Assembly (NCBI RefSeq): GCF_000525855.1
Contig: NZ_AODE01000031.1
Span: 1 to 61,249, forward strand
Direction of reading: 5' to 3'
Source: Listeria cornellensis FSL F6-0969
Lineage (GTDB): Bacteria; Bacillota; Bacilli; Lactobacillales; Listeriaceae
DNA: 61,249 bases
Part shown: one piece after another, positions 46,690 to 55,709 of the stretch
Layout of the letters: each line of letters begins with the position of its first letter
Numbering within the stretch: the first letter of the stretch is position 1
The notes under the pieces: generated by a model
What the model saw: the letters and a program-made list of their open reading frames with translations, nothing else
What the model was told of the DNA's origin: nothing
Databases searched by the model: none
Program-made: the position numbers and the translations under genes

Positions 46690-47058
46690 ATGGAACCGAG
46701 GAGCGAGCAAATTCATCAGGCATTGCAACAATTAAAGCGGAAGACGGAGCAACAAGAAGACCAGTTATACGCTATAAAACAACGGCAAATTCAGCTAGAA
46801 GACACAGAAACCGAGCTTCGGCACATCGAACGTGAGAAAGAAAACCTTATTGCTCAAGCCCATGATATATGGCGCGGAAATCACGGCAGAAGTGTGGCTT
46901 ACGATGCGGAAGATACAGCGCATGAAAGCTGGAGAAAATTACGCAAGCATATCGAAAGCACGCGGGAACAGCTACAACAGGAGCAGAAAACCATTCAATC
47001 CAGCTTATCTCAAATGGAAGATGAACGGAAACTGTTACATAGGGAGCTGATTTTATGA
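46690..47058 (+). CDS. LXG-associated coiled-coil protein (DUF3958-like)
   Basis: 122 residues, almost entirely heptad repeats (IHQALQQLKRKTEQQEDQLY, IEREKENLIAQAHDIWRG, IESTREQLQQEQKTI), with a central W-x-G (DIWRGN) at the helix turn. This is the second small helical partner typical of LXG toxin operons. The ATG follows GGAGGTG. It overlaps the LXG gene start by four bases (ATGA), so translation is coupled and the proteins probably form one pre-secretion complex. Confidence 0.75.
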   Translation: MEPRSEQIHQALQQLKRKTEQQEDQLYAIKQRQIQLEDTETELRHIEREKENLIAQAHDIWRGNHGRSVAYDAEDTAHESWRKLRKHIESTREQLQQEQKTIQSSLSQMEDERKLLHRELIL

Positions 47059-48368
47059 CTCGCATCGATATTGCCGAAGTCACGCATTTTTCACAGCAAT
47101 TGCGCGCATCTAATCAGGAATTGAAACAATATGTAAATGCCGTAAAACAAGCTGTTATCGCTTATATCAATGATACATCGATTAGCGGAGACACTATCGC
47201 TAGCTCGAAAGAATACTACGCGGGTGCCTATTTCCCACTATGCGCATCCATCAAGCAAGCACTCGATTTAAGTGAAAGCAAGATGCAGAAATATATTACT
47301 GATTTCCACTCTCAAGTAGATTCTTCCCCCAATTCTAGGCTTGATGTGGATGGTATTCATGACCTAAATCAAAAAATAACAGGTTTCGAAAATCGTCTAG
47401 AAAGCGTTACGTCACAATTAACGGCTATTAATGGAACTGGACACGCATCAGAGCTAAATTATTTAGCCACACAAATTTTCGAAGCACATAAAAAAGAAGA
47501 TATTCTGAACAAATTTATGGATTTCGAACAGAGTCACGGGAATTTCTTTTATGAAGTTGGAGAACTAGCGCATTATATTAAGCAGGCACTCGATAACATT
47601 CAGCAAAATCTTAAGTTTGACGGCAAAACAGGTATGTATCATCTCGAAAAATTGAATCCTGCGACATTCAGCCAGCTCACTAAAATGTATGCGAGCCAGC
47701 AAGAGATCGATGATAAGATAAGAGAGATTGAAGAAATTGGACTAACACCAAACGTTCCAAAAGGAAACAGTGCTGGTTTCATCACGATTGATGGTAAAAT
47801 GAGTACCGAGGCTACACTCGATTTTGTGAATCAACAAATGATTTATTGGCAGAGTGAGACAGTTTTCCGCGAAGTACTGGGTGTAGGCTCGTTTTATCGC
47901 GCTGTTTATGGCGTGGATGCAGTATCAGGGAAGCATATTAGTGACGGACAGCGGTTATTAGATGGAGCAACTGTACTAGCGCAATACGGAGCTCCTATAC
48001 TTGGGTTAGCTAGGTTCGCAACAAGATTTTCTCCTAATGAGATAATAAGTGCAAAGTTTGCTAGTTCAGATAAATTAATTTCCCACTTCAATAAACATAA
48101 AGCTGAATTTGGAAATGCTTATGTCACCTCTGAAGATTACCTAATTGGAGCTCAAAATGTTATGAAAACTGGTATTAAAGTCGAGTATAATTATAAGCAA
48201 GAGATACGTACTGGCTATGTCAAATTCATGAAAAATAGTAGCTTAACTAATTCCAGTGGTGTCCCTATCAAAAGCTATGCAAAATTTGAGTTTGTCGGCA
48301 CTAACAACCTTGGAGAAATAACCACTTACCATGTTGAAAGCCAAAAAAAGCTTCTGGAAAATGCTTAA
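47055..48368 (+). CDS. LXG-domain polymorphic toxin (T7SS effector)
   Basis: 437 residues. Residues 1-200 are a helical LXG-type domain (MTRIDIAEVTHFSQQLRASN, SKEYYAGAYFPLCASIKQAL, LESVTSQLTAINGTGHASEL); a linker follows, then VGSFYRAVYGVDAVSGKHIS (pre-toxin region). The last 100 residues form the toxin: KLISHFNKHKAEFGNAYVTS, YVKFMKNSS, EITTYHVESQKK. The H-x-x-K-H...FG start and the beta-rich end resemble BECR-fold RNase toxins (barnase/EndoU/colicin E5-D group), but the assignment is tentative. It would be secreted by the Esx-type machinery into competitors. Confidence 0.8.
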   Translation: MTRIDIAEVTHFSQQLRASNQELKQYVNAVKQAVIAYINDTSISGDTIASSKEYYAGAYFPLCASIKQALDLSESKMQKYITDFHSQVDSSPNSRLDVDGIHDLNQKITGFENRLESVTSQLTAINGTGHASELNYLATQIFEAHKKEDILNKFMDFEQSHGNFFYEVGELAHYIKQALDNIQQNLKFDGKTGMYHLEKLNPATFSQLTKMYASQQEIDDKIREIEEIGLTPNVPKGNSAGFITIDGKMSTEATLDFVNQQMIYWQSETVFREVLGVGSFYRAVYGVDAVSGKHISDGQRLLDGATVLAQYGAPILGLARFATRFSPNEIISAKFASSDKLISHFNKHKAEFGNAYVTSEDYLIGAQNVMKTGIKVEYNYKQEIRTGYVKFMKNSSLTNSSGVPIKSYAKFEFVGTNNLGEITTYHVESQKKLLENA

Positions 48369-48419
48369 TGGTGTCAATGTTCCTGAAATTAATCCAGTTA
48401 AATAGGAGATGATTTACTA

Positions 48420-48794
48420 ATGTTACTGAATGCAACTATTATAAGCTTTAACGCTGATATTGAAGAAGAAATTATTGTTAAAATAAACGATGTTGAGCTA
48501 ACTTGCTTTATCGGTTACTGCCCTATTAAAATATCACGTGGCGAATCCTATCCAGTAGAGCTTAGTTTTTTTGTTATAGATAGTTTGGATGTAAAAGCAC
48601 AATTAGATGATGAAAAAATAACTGAACTCGTAAAACTAGAAAACGCTAGGTACTTACTGAAAGGTTTTCTATCATCTGATGGTATTCTGAATGTTGGCTT
48701 TAATATTAAAGATGAACTTCTAGAAGATTATCAGTTTCTCTTTGGAGAATATGTAGAGCTAGAAATTGATAGAATGACTATTGATTTTGGCTAA
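48420..48794 (+). CDS. Probable immunity protein of the LXG toxin
   Basis: 124 residues, acidic and beta-rich (MLLNATIISFNADIEEEIIV, CFIGYCPIKISRGESYPVEL, LLKGFLSSDGILNVGFNIKD). No family recognised. It is the first gene after the toxin, preceded by AGGAGATG, the expected place of a cognate immunity gene, and its acidity fits binding of a basic nuclease domain. Function inferred from position. Confidence 0.6.
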   Translation: MLLNATIISFNADIEEEIIVKINDVELTCFIGYCPIKISRGESYPVELSFFVIDSLDVKAQLDDEKITELVKLENARYLLKGFLSSDGILNVGFNIKDELLEDYQFLFGEYVELEIDRMTIDFG

Positions 48795-48795
48795 T

Positions 48796-48861
48796 GTTAG
48801 CTCTGAGAGTGAAAATGATTACAGTTTTATAGTCATGAAAAAATGAATTCAGAGCCCTAAC
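48796..48861. other. Imperfect inverted repeat after the immunity gene
   Basis: GTTAGCTCTGA (48796-48806) pairs with TCAGAGCCCTAAC (48849-48861) around a long loop. There is no T tract, so it is a weak terminator or a relic; the gap between it and 48925 holds no other feature. Confidence 0.4.
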
Positions 48862-48925
48862 ACTTCACAATGATATCGCCAATTATTCTATGTATAGAAT
48901 TGGTATAGATTTTCAGGTAAAGGGA

Positions 48926-49066
48926 GTGCAACTGCGACTTAATTTGATAGACCTGTTAATGGAATGTAATATCACAATAATAGAAAATCATGTACTAAAC
49001 GCATTTATCGAAGAAATTTTATATAATTCATATCTATTAAAAGTAGGGAATCACAATGATAATTGA
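48926..49066 (+). CDS. Small ORF upstream of the next cargo gene
   Basis: 46 residues from a GTG (48926) preceded by AGGTAAAGGG: LRLNLIDLLMECNITIIEN and so on. Its stop overlaps the start of the gene at 49056 by 11 bases, which suggests translational coupling or a decayed immunity gene. No family recognised. Confidence 0.4.
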   Translation: MQLRLNLIDLLMECNITIIENHVLNAFIEEILYNSYLLKVGNHNDN

Positions 49067-49679
49067 TGAATTAAGAAAAGATAAAAGCATAAGTGTCATA
49101 GTAACACACAATCTAGACCACGAAATAATAACTGTATATGCTAAAAATAGAGATACTGACTCTATAGATCAAGATTCAGCTGTAAGATTAAAAAATTTTA
49201 ACTCAGATTGGATTCTTTATAGAGTACAACGAGTCCAAGAATTTCTAATCAAGAAATTTTCTAATGAAACATTAGCTAAATTGGCTCTCTTTGTTTCTGT
49301 TTCGCGGGAATTCAGTTCAATAGACGCAAGCACTGATGTACGTGGAGAACTCAGGGCTTTAAAATCTGATTTAGAGGCAGCTGATAAGTATATAGAGAAC
49401 GAAATAGGTAGTGATTATTACTCATTTTTTGAAGACAAGGTTAATTGTATAAATTTAAAACTTAGAGAAAACGCTTGTTATGATATTTACTATCTTAGTC
49501 CAACTGGTGACATTGCCATTATATCAGAAGATAGGCAATTACCTAGTGCATTTATTGTAGTCTATAATTTCAGCTTTATTCTAAAGAGATTTAAAGAGGT
49601 TATCTATCCACAATTAATTAACTATAACCTTTCATCCAATCAAGTAGAGTTACTAAAACGAATATATCTAAAAAAATAG
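49056..49679 (+). CDS. Cargo protein of unknown function (possible immunity protein)
   Basis: 207 residues, acidic, mixed alpha/beta: VIVTHNLDHEIITVYAKNRD at the start, VRGELRALKSDLEAADKYIE in the middle, SAFIVVYNFSFILKRFKEVI near the end. No family recognised and no signal or membrane segment. Codon use and AT content resemble the rest of island 2. It lies in the array of small genes behind the LXG toxin, where orphan immunity genes are common. Confidence 0.5.
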   Translation: MIIDELRKDKSISVIVTHNLDHEIITVYAKNRDTDSIDQDSAVRLKNFNSDWILYRVQRVQEFLIKKFSNETLAKLALFVSVSREFSSIDASTDVRGELRALKSDLEAADKYIENEIGSDYYSFFEDKVNCINLKLRENACYDIYYLSPTGDIAIISEDRQLPSAFIVVYNFSFILKRFKEVIYPQLINYNLSSNQVELLKRIYLKK

Positions 49680-49721
49680 CCTAGCTTCAGCCTTTTTTAT
49701 GAATAAAATGAGGAGAACACT

Positions 49722-49953
49722 ATGACATTAGTCGAAAATATTAATAATGGTCAATACGAGCTAGACGATTTAGAAAACTATCTTAGCACAGGCAAATGCC
49801 ATCGTACTTTACAACACGATGCATGAGATTATTGATAAAAAAATTACTAACCCATCTGTAGTTCAAGCACTTATTAACATTTCTGGAAGAAGAGAGCAAA
49901 CACTAGAAGATAAAATGTTAGGGTTTTATACAGTCGGGGGATTTGTAAATTAG
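49722..49953 (+). CDS. Small helical cargo protein, frame break
   Basis: About 76 residues if one base is dropped near the GG at 49791-49792: MTLVENINNGQYELDDLENY joined to ANAIVLYNTMHEIIDKKIT, ending LEDKMLGFYTVGGFVN. Helical, acidic. GAGGAG precedes the ATG. Typical size for an accessory gene of LXG immunity arrays; not otherwise recognised. Confidence 0.5.
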
Positions 49954-49963
49954 GAGTGACACA

Positions 49964-50215
49964 ATGGCTGTTTTCATTATCATGACAAAAGAGTACGAAA
50001 ATGAGGAAAAAGTCGCCTATAAATATGGTCCTGATGAAAAAATATCAGGCATTATTGAATATAACAAGGATAACGGCATGATTAGCCAGCAGGAGCCTAT
50101 TGTTTCAGAATTTTATCCAGATGAATTTTTCTTTAAGCGAGCTGGAAGACGCTTGGCTAGAATGGCTATTAAAGACAATGGCTATTTTGTTGAACGAACT
50201 ACGATTGAATCCTAA
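49964..50215 (+). CDS. Small cargo protein of unknown function
   Basis: 83 residues: MAVFIIMTKEYENEEKVAYK, IIEYNKDNGMISQQEPIVSE, FFFKRAGRRLARMAIKDNGY. A small alpha/beta protein with a basic helix near the end. TAGGAGTG precedes the ATG and the gene starts 10 bases after the previous stop, so both are cotranscribed. Such proteins occur in immunity arrays of polymorphic toxin loci; function unknown. Confidence 0.5.
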   Translation: MAVFIIMTKEYENEEKVAYKYGPDEKISGIIEYNKDNGMISQQEPIVSEFYPDEFFFKRAGRRLARMAIKDNGYFVERTTIES

Positions 50216-50246
50216 AACAATGATCTTACTTTCAAGGCAAAATAAA

Positions 50247-50279
50247 AACCCCAACAGTCATAAACCGTTGAGGCTCTAA
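50247..50279. terminator. Weak hairpin at the right end of island 2
   Basis: CCCCAAC (50249-50255) pairs imperfectly with GTTGAGG (50267-50273), followed by CTCTAAAA. It sits directly before the intact tRNA-Lys gene, like the terminators beside the other two att copies. Confidence 0.45.
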
Positions 50280-50280
50280 A

Positions 50281-50354
<74 letters not shown>

Positions 50355-50429
50355 GTGCGATAAATGTTTTTACCGACAAGACTTATTCTAGCACTTTCGC
50401 TCTGGCTTGGCAAACATTTCACACATAGA

Positions 50430-50463
50430 TAGGAAGGGCCTCGTTGCTGGGAGGCCCTTCTTG
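50430..50463. terminator. Intrinsic terminator
   Basis: GAAGGGCCTC (50433-50442) pairs with GAGGCCCTTC (50451-50460) around GTTGCTGG, followed by TTGTTT. It lies between the GH2 gene and the tRNA. Confidence 0.85.
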
Positions 50464-50471
50464 TTTGTGGT

Positions 50472-52271
50472 CTATTCTACAATCTGATCGAAATACTGGT
50501 CATTTATCTCTCGTATCCGCTTTAATTCGCATTTTGGCTTGCGGTCGTATGTTAGCAGGCCGTTGATTTCGATTTCTACGTCGGTCAGTTGGGTGTAGCA
50601 GTAGCCGTGTAGGGCATTTGAGCTGTAAACGGCTTGCATGACGCGGCTGTAATCGGCGACGAATTCTTCGGCGTTTTTCACGGATGTGTAGCCCCAGCCT
50701 GTCTGGTCGCCGGTTTGAAAGCCTATTCCACCGAATTCTGTTAGCAAAATTGGCGCGCCTTGGTGCTCGAATCCTGCGGCATAAATGGCGCGTAAGGTGG
50801 ATTGAGATTTCAAAATGGCTTCTTTGTCGTGAATCATCCGGCTAAAATCGGCGTACTTTTGAGGTTCGTCTTCGCGGCCGTGTGAATAATTATGCACCGC
50901 GCAAATATCGGTTTCGGTCATTTCCCAGCCGTCATTGGAGATTACTGGACGAGTTTTGTCGAGCGAATGAATGAGATGATACATCGCTTGGGTGTGATGT
51001 TGTTGTTCGCGGTTGTTGTGAATGCCTGGCACGCCCCAGCTTTCGTTGATTGGCACCCACGTCACAATGCTCGGATGATTGTAATCGCGCTCGATAATTT
51101 CTAACCATTCGCGAGTCAGTCGGGTCGCAGCGTCTTCTGTATAAACTGGTGCCGCCGCGCATTCGCCCCAAACGAGGTAGCCCAGCGTATCTGCCCAATA
51201 TAGGAAACGTGGATCTTCAACTTTCTGATGTTTGCGGCAACCATTGAATCCCATTTCCTTGGCGAGCTCGATATCGTAACGCAATGCCTCATCAGACGGC
51301 GCCGTCAGCAAACCGTCACGCCAGTAGCCCTGATCCAGCACCAATTTTTGATAGTAGGGGCGGTTGTTTAAATAAACCATGCCGGCCTCTGTGTGCACCT
51401 TGCGCATTCCAAAATACGACAAAACCTCATCATACACCGCCGAATCGTCCTCTAGGCAAAATTCAATCTGAAAAAGGTTCGGGTTTTCTGGTGTCCAATT
51501 CCAGCCGTCATTATGGTTCGGCGAGCGGAAAATCTGTTTTTGATAAATCGCCACGTCGCGCTGCATATGGTTTTGCGTCAACGTCACCGCATCTTCAGCA
51601 ACCAGCGTCTCTCCGAAATGAATCGCATATCGTAAGCGCTTACCAACAACGCCGTCCGCAAAATTCAAATCGAGTTCCACCATACCGGTGTCCACATTCG
51701 GCGTCATGCGCAGCTTTTCAATATGTAGCGCGTCCACAATTTCCAGCCAAACCGTCTGCCAAATTCCCGTCGTGTTCGTATACCAAATCGCGTCCGGTTC
51801 CGGCGTCCAACTCTGCTTCCCACGCGGAATCGTCTCATCTTTTTGCGGATCAAATACCCGCACAACTAGCGTCACAGCCTCCCCACCAGTCACAAACGGC
51901 GTAATGTCCAGCGTAAACGAAGTATGCCCGCCATCATGCTCGCCGACCTTCTGCCCGTTCACAAAAATGCTCGCCGAATAATCCACCGCACCAAAATGCA
52001 GCTTCACTTCCTTGCCAACGTCCAAATCCCCGTCAAGCTCAAACTCCCGCTTATACCAAACAATCTCGTGGTGCGCCTGGTCATCAATCCCACTAAGCTC
52101 CGTCTGATACGCAAATGGCACGACAATCCTTTTCGCAAACGTCACATCGCCACGAAACCAGCCCTCACGCAACCCAACGTCCCCGTCATCAAAAGCAAAT
52201 TCCCATTCCCCATTCAAATTCATCCAGTTTTCCCTTACAAATTGCGGTCGCGGATATTCTTCTCTCAACAT
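50472..52271 (-). CDS. Glycoside hydrolase family 2 enzyme (beta-galactosidase/beta-glucuronidase type)
   Basis: 599 residues: sugar-binding domain (MLREEYPRPQFVRENWMNLNG, then VNGQKVGEHDGGHTSFTLDI), an Ig-like domain, and a TIM barrel with acid/base Glu in WVPINESWG and nucleophile Glu in ILLTEFGGIG. The short form without C-terminal domains is typical of beta-glucuronidase-like and intracellular beta-galactosidase-like enzymes. There is no signal peptide, so it is cytoplasmic. GGAGGAG precedes the ATG. A cre-like site, TGTAAGCGTTTTAT, lies in its promoter region on the minus strand near 52295. Confidence 0.9.
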   Translation of the reverse strand: MLREEYPRPQFVRENWMNLNGEWEFAFDDGDVGLREGWFRGDVTFAKRIVVPFAYQTELSGIDDQAHHEIVWYKREFELDGDLDVGKEVKLHFGAVDYSASIFVNGQKVGEHDGGHTSFTLDITPFVTGGEAVTLVVRVFDPQKDETIPRGKQSWTPEPDAIWYTNTTGIWQTVWLEIVDALHIEKLRMTPNVDTGMVELDLNFADGVVGKRLRYAIHFGETLVAEDAVTLTQNHMQRDVAIYQKQIFRSPNHNDGWNWTPENPNLFQIEFCLEDDSAVYDEVLSYFGMRKVHTEAGMVYLNNRPYYQKLVLDQGYWRDGLLTAPSDEALRYDIELAKEMGFNGCRKHQKVEDPRFLYWADTLGYLVWGECAAAPVYTEDAATRLTREWLEIIERDYNHPSIVTWVPINESWGVPGIHNNREQQHHTQAMYHLIHSLDKTRPVISNDGWEMTETDICAVHNYSHGREDEPQKYADFSRMIHDKEAILKSQSTLRAIYAAGFEHQGAPILLTEFGGIGFQTGDQTGWGYTSVKNAEEFVADYSRVMQAVYSSNALHGYCYTQLTDVEIEINGLLTYDRKPKCELKRIREINDQYFDQIVE

Positions 52272-52479
52272 TTCGCATCGCTCCTCCTCATATAAAACGC
52301 TTACAATAAACTCTAAAGTTAATCAAACTAAAAAGCCATCTTACTTGCATTATATACAATAGGTAACCATCATGTCAAACAAATAAAAACTAGATTAACT
52401 CAAACGTAAACTATAAACGCATTGCTTTTCACAAAGAAATGTTCTATGATCGAACAAACAACCCAAGGAGGCTAATCCC

Positions 52480-52983
52480 ATGACATTCCCAATCATCCAA
52501 ACGCCACGACTCAAACTAAGACAACTAATCCCCGCCGATTCCAATGCTATTTTTGCCCTGCGATCAAATCCAGAAGTTGCCGCTTTTCAAGACCGCCCGT
52601 TACAGCAAAACCTGGCAGAATCCGCCGCATTTATCGATAAAATAAACACAGGAATTGACCGCAAAACCTGGATTTTCTGGGCCATCACACTACAAGAAAC
52701 CTCCGAACTCATCGGAACCGCTTGCCTCTGGAATTTTTCAGAAGAACAGACACGCGCGGATTTAGGCTACGAATTATTGCCGACATTTCAGGGTTCAGGC
52801 TACATGCGCGAAGCTTTAAAACCCGTACTCGACTATGGTTTCACGGTACTCCAACAAATCGACGGCGTAACGCAAAAAGAAAATCAACGCTCCATCCAGC
52901 TCCTTAAAAAACTCAATTTCACGCTAAATCCAAATTTTGCGGACGGAAACGAGATTATGTACACGATAAAAAAGAGAAGCTAG
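52480..52983 (+). CDS. GNAT acetyltransferase (RimJ/RimL type)
   Basis: 167 residues. TPRLKLRQLIPADSNAIFAL is the standard N-terminus of the RimJ/RimL-like subgroup, ELLPTFQGSGYMREALKPVL carries the acetyl-CoA loop (Q-G-S-G), and KENQRSIQLLKKLNF the C-terminal motif. AAGGAGG precedes the ATG. Substrate unknown: a protein N-terminus or a small amine. Single gene, divergent from the GH2 gene. Confidence 0.87.
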   Translation: MTFPIIQTPRLKLRQLIPADSNAIFALRSNPEVAAFQDRPLQQNLAESAAFIDKINTGIDRKTWIFWAITLQETSELIGTACLWNFSEEQTRADLGYELLPTFQGSGYMREALKPVLDYGFTVLQQIDGVTQKENQRSIQLLKKLNFTLNPNFADGNEIMYTIKKRS

Positions 52984-53073
52984 GAATTCACACCTAACTT
53001 CTCTTCCTGTTTCTGTGTCTTCGAAATCCAGCTTCCAACGGCCAACTCCTCGAAAACTTCACGCCCTCCATAA

Positions 53074-53106
53074 AAAGCAAGAGCGGCTTTTTACTGCGGC
53101 CGCTCC
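53074..53106 (-). terminator. Intrinsic terminator of purA
   Basis: On the minus strand GAGCGGC (53099-53105 reversed) pairs with GCCGCTC (53081-53087), followed by TTGCTTTTT. A second hairpin, AGCTGAA/TTCAGCT (53119-53140), lies between it and the purA stop. Confidence 0.75.
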
Positions 53107-53140
53107 AGTTTTTTTCGGAGCTGAACGGGCCGTTTCAGCT

Positions 53141-54430
53141 TTATAATCGCCACACACTTTTCACAACATGTGTCTGCGAACGATCGGGTCCTACCGAGAA
53201 CATCGAAACCTGAACGCCGGTCAATTGGGCAATTCGCTCCATGTAATGACGCGCATTCGCTGGTAAATCATCCAACGACTTCACATTCGTAATGTCCTCT
53301 TCCCAACCGTCCAACTCTTCGTATACCGGCTTACAACGAGCTAATTCTTTCAAACTCGCTGGGAATTCTTCAATAATCTTGCCATCCAACTCATACGCGA
53401 CACAGACTTGCAATTTCTTAATGCCTGTCAACACGTCCAAAAGCGTCAAGGAAAGATCCGTCAAACCACTCACACGGCGGGCGTGGCGGACAACAACACT
53501 GTCGAACCAACCAACACGGCGCGGACGGCCAGTCGTCGTTCCATATTCACGACCAACTTCACGAATATTATCGCCAATCTCATTATCAAGCTCTGTCGGG
53601 AACGGGCCATCACCAACACGCGTCGTATAGGCTTTTGCAACGCCGACAACGTGGTTAATTTTAGATGGGCCAACACCGCTACCAATTGTCACACCACCAG
53701 CAATCGGATTACTCGACGTTACGAATGGATATGTACCTTGGTCAATATCCAACATAACCCCTTGCGCACCCTCAAAAAGAACCCGTTTGCCATCGTCCAG
53801 CGCCTCATTCAACACAACTGATGTATCGCAAACATATTGCTTAAATTGCTGACCATATTCGTAATACTCTTCTAAAATATCCTCTATTTTAAAGCCTTCC
53901 AACTCATAGAAACGCTCCAATAAACGGTTTTTCTCTTGTAAGTTATGCTCTAATTTCTCTTTGAAAGTCTCTTTGTCCAAAAGGTCCACGATACGAATAC
54001 CGACACGAGCGGCTTTATCCATGTACGCTGGGCCGATCCCTTTTTTAGTTGTACCGATTTTGTTAGCACCTTTACGTACTTCATCCGCTTCGTCAATGCG
54101 AATGTGATACGGCAAAATGACGTGCGCGCGGTTCGAAATACGCAGATTCTCCGTACTTACGCCTTTTTCGTGCAAATAATTTAGCTCTGTCACAAGCGCT
54201 TTCGGATCAACAACCATCCCGTTACCGATAACACTAATCTTCTCTTTGTAAAAAATACCCGATGGAATTAAGTGCAATTTGTACGTTTCTCCATCAAATT
54301 TGATCGTATGGCCTGCGTTATTACCGCCTTGGTAACGCGCGATAGCCTCCGCATTCTCGGAAAGAAAATCCGTAATCTTCCCTTTTCCTTCATCGCCCCA
54401 CTGTGTTCCTACAACAACAACTGAAGACAT
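53141..54430 (-). CDS. purA: Adenylosuccinate synthetase
   Basis: 429 residues, full length. [18 protein letters not shown] at the start is the GTP-binding signature with the catalytic Asp, NNAGHTI with the catalytic His follows, and [16 protein letters not shown] and [20 protein letters not shown] are further family blocks. It makes adenylosuccinate from IMP, aspartate and GTP, the first committed AMP step. GAGGTG precedes the ATG. Its promoter carries PurR-type boxes upstream. Confidence 0.98.
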   Translation of the reverse strand: MSSVVVVGTQWGDEGKGKITDFLSENAEAIARYQGGNNAGHTIKFDGETYKLHLIPSGIFYKEKISVIGNGMVVDPKALVTELNYLHEKGVSTENLRISNRAHVILPYHIRIDEADEVRKGANKIGTTKKGIGPAYMDKAARVGIRIVDLLDKETFKEKLEHNLQEKNRLLERFYELEGFKIEDILEEYYEYGQQFKQYVCDTSVVLNEALDDGKRVLFEGAQGVMLDIDQGTYPFVTSSNPIAGGVTIGSGVGPSKINHVVGVAKAYTTRVGDGPFPTELDNEIGDNIREVGREYGTTTGRPRRVGWFDSVVVRHARRVSGLTDLSLTLLDVLTGIKKLQVCVAYELDGKIIEEFPASLKELARCKPVYEELDGWEEDITNVKSLDDLPANARHYMERIAQLTGVQVSMFSVGPDRSQTHVVKSVWRL

Positions 54431-54489
54431 CTAAACACCTCATTTAATTGGTCTTTTAAGCTCGGTTTCGCAAGCTTTTTCCACTCCTA

Positions 54490-54518
54490 ATTGTACCGTT
54501 TGTCCTGGCAATAGTCAA
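54490..54518 (-). promoter_or_regulatory. purA promoter
   Basis: On the minus strand TTGACT (54513-54518), 17-base spacer, TACAAT (54490-54495), about 60 bases before the start codon. Confidence 0.8.
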
Positions 54519-54521
54519 TGA

Positions 54522-54564
54522 ATTATCGAACGTTTTCGAAAAGGAATGCAAAAATCGTTCGTCT
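54522..54564. promoter_or_regulatory. Candidate PurR boxes upstream of purA
   Basis: CGAAC at 54527-54531 on the + strand and CGAAC at 54557-54561 on the minus strand lie inverted and upstream of the -35 box, the position of the paired PurBoxes in Bacillus. The flanking A/T match is 10-11 of 13 and the spacing is a few bases longer than usual. Confidence 0.5.
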
Positions 54565-54711
54565 ATACGCAAAATGACAACCCTCCCACAAAAACGTAAG
54601 AAAAACTACATATCTTGTCACGTAAATCGCAGGAATCTTGCCTGGAAGTTCGGTAAGATAGATTTAAGAGCTAAGAGAAATGCTCAATCTATTTTAGGAG
54701 TTGGGAATAAC

Positions 54712-55288
54712 ATGAAGAAAATTTTACTTATAGGAACTGTCCTGGGCGGGCTTTTACTAGTCTTGTCTGGCTGTATTTTTGACAAAGCAGAGGGCTTGAT
54801 TGTATACGGAAGTCAAGATCAGGTAACGAACGCGATTGCTAGTAATAAGGAAAATGTAAAATCATCTACTATTTATGAGGGAAAACAAGACGGTGAAGGC
54901 GATAATTTGACGGTTTTCTTAAAGGAATCTGATGCGAAAAAAATGCAAAAACAACAAGCTTTCACGAAAGTGGTCGATTCCGATAAAACAGAGGAATTGA
55001 AAGAGCTACCTGCTACAAACGGGAAACTCCTTTTGTTGGCAAAAGGTGACGCGACGAAAATCTCGGTTGGCGATAAAGAGCAACCAGTCACATACGGCGG
55101 CAATATCACACTCGGCGATGCACGAACTTATGCGAAAAAAAATCGTGATTGTTCCTGATGCTTTATGGGGCAGCATCGACGCCAAATCGAAAAGCGTTGC
55201 GACCGTGATAATGAAAAAAGATGCATCGGATTACTTAGCTAATTTTAAAGACATCGATCGGGCACAACTCGCTGATCTAAAATCATAA
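54712..55288 (+). CDS. Lipoprotein of unknown function, frame break
   Basis: About 191 residues when the A8 run at 55135-55142 is read as A7. A lipoprotein signal (MKKILLIGTVLGGLLLVLSGC) gives a Cys near residue 21. The mature domain contains AKKIVIVPDALWGSIDAKSK across the join and ends FKDIDRAQLADLKS. TAGGAG precedes the ATG; a longer upstream reading lacks a signal and a ribosome site. Family not recognised. Single gene ended by a strong terminator. Confidence 0.65.
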
Positions 55289-55291
55289 TGC

Positions 55292-55336
55292 AAAAAGAGA
55301 TTATCGCCGCAAAATGTAGCGATAATCTCTTTTTCT
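55292..55336 (+). terminator. Intrinsic terminator
   Basis: AGAGATTATCGC (55296-55307) pairs with GCGATAATCTCT (55319-55330), followed by TTTTC. Twelve perfect pairs after the lipoprotein stop. Confidence 0.92.
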
Positions 55337-55692
55337 TAGCCTTCTATCTCTTTTTGACGGTATTTCGGGAGTTTTCGCAAGACTTGTTCGTAGCCATGCG
55401 CCAATAGTTTTGCTAGGAATTCTGCATTGTTCTCTTCATCCAACAATACCGATACCCAGTGTGACTTATTCATGTAATAGCCTGGGATAATCGCGGTGTT
55501 CTCTGATCGCAAAATCTCACCCTGATTCGGCTCCACTTTTACCGTGAGAATATCGCGGCCTTCTTTGTTCGTCCCGAGCATCGCAAACATTTTTTCACCT
55601 ATAAAAAAGCGGTCGGCACCCCATTCTTCTTTGTAGTCGTGTGTCGCGCCTTTCAGACTAAGCGCTGCCTCGTGAATCGTCGGATATTTCAT
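55336..55692 (-). CDS. MmcQ/YjbR-family protein
   Basis: About 118 residues: the GKMFAML-like strand appears as IGEKMFAMLGTNKEGRDIL, followed by VKVEPNQGEILRSE and YYMNKSHWVSVLLDE, the standard MmcQ/YjbR sequence, a small alpha/beta protein with a DNA-binding-like fold and no known pathway. A GTG one codon earlier (55695) is an equally possible start. It follows the beta-helix gene after 15 bases in the same direction. Confidence 0.85.
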   Translation of the reverse strand: MKYPTIHEAALSLKGATHDYKEEWGADRFFIGEKMFAMLGTNKEGRDILTVKVEPNQGEILRSENTAIIPGYYMNKSHWVSVLLDEENNAEFLAKLLAHGYEQVLRKLPKYRQKEIEG

Positions 55693-55709
55693 CACTTTCG
55701 CATCTCTCC

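Noticed and set aside
51284-51904. 206-residue open frame antisense to the GH2 gene
   Set aside because: It overlaps a clearly conserved enzyme completely and has a Ser/Pro/His-rich composition typical of an antisense shadow.
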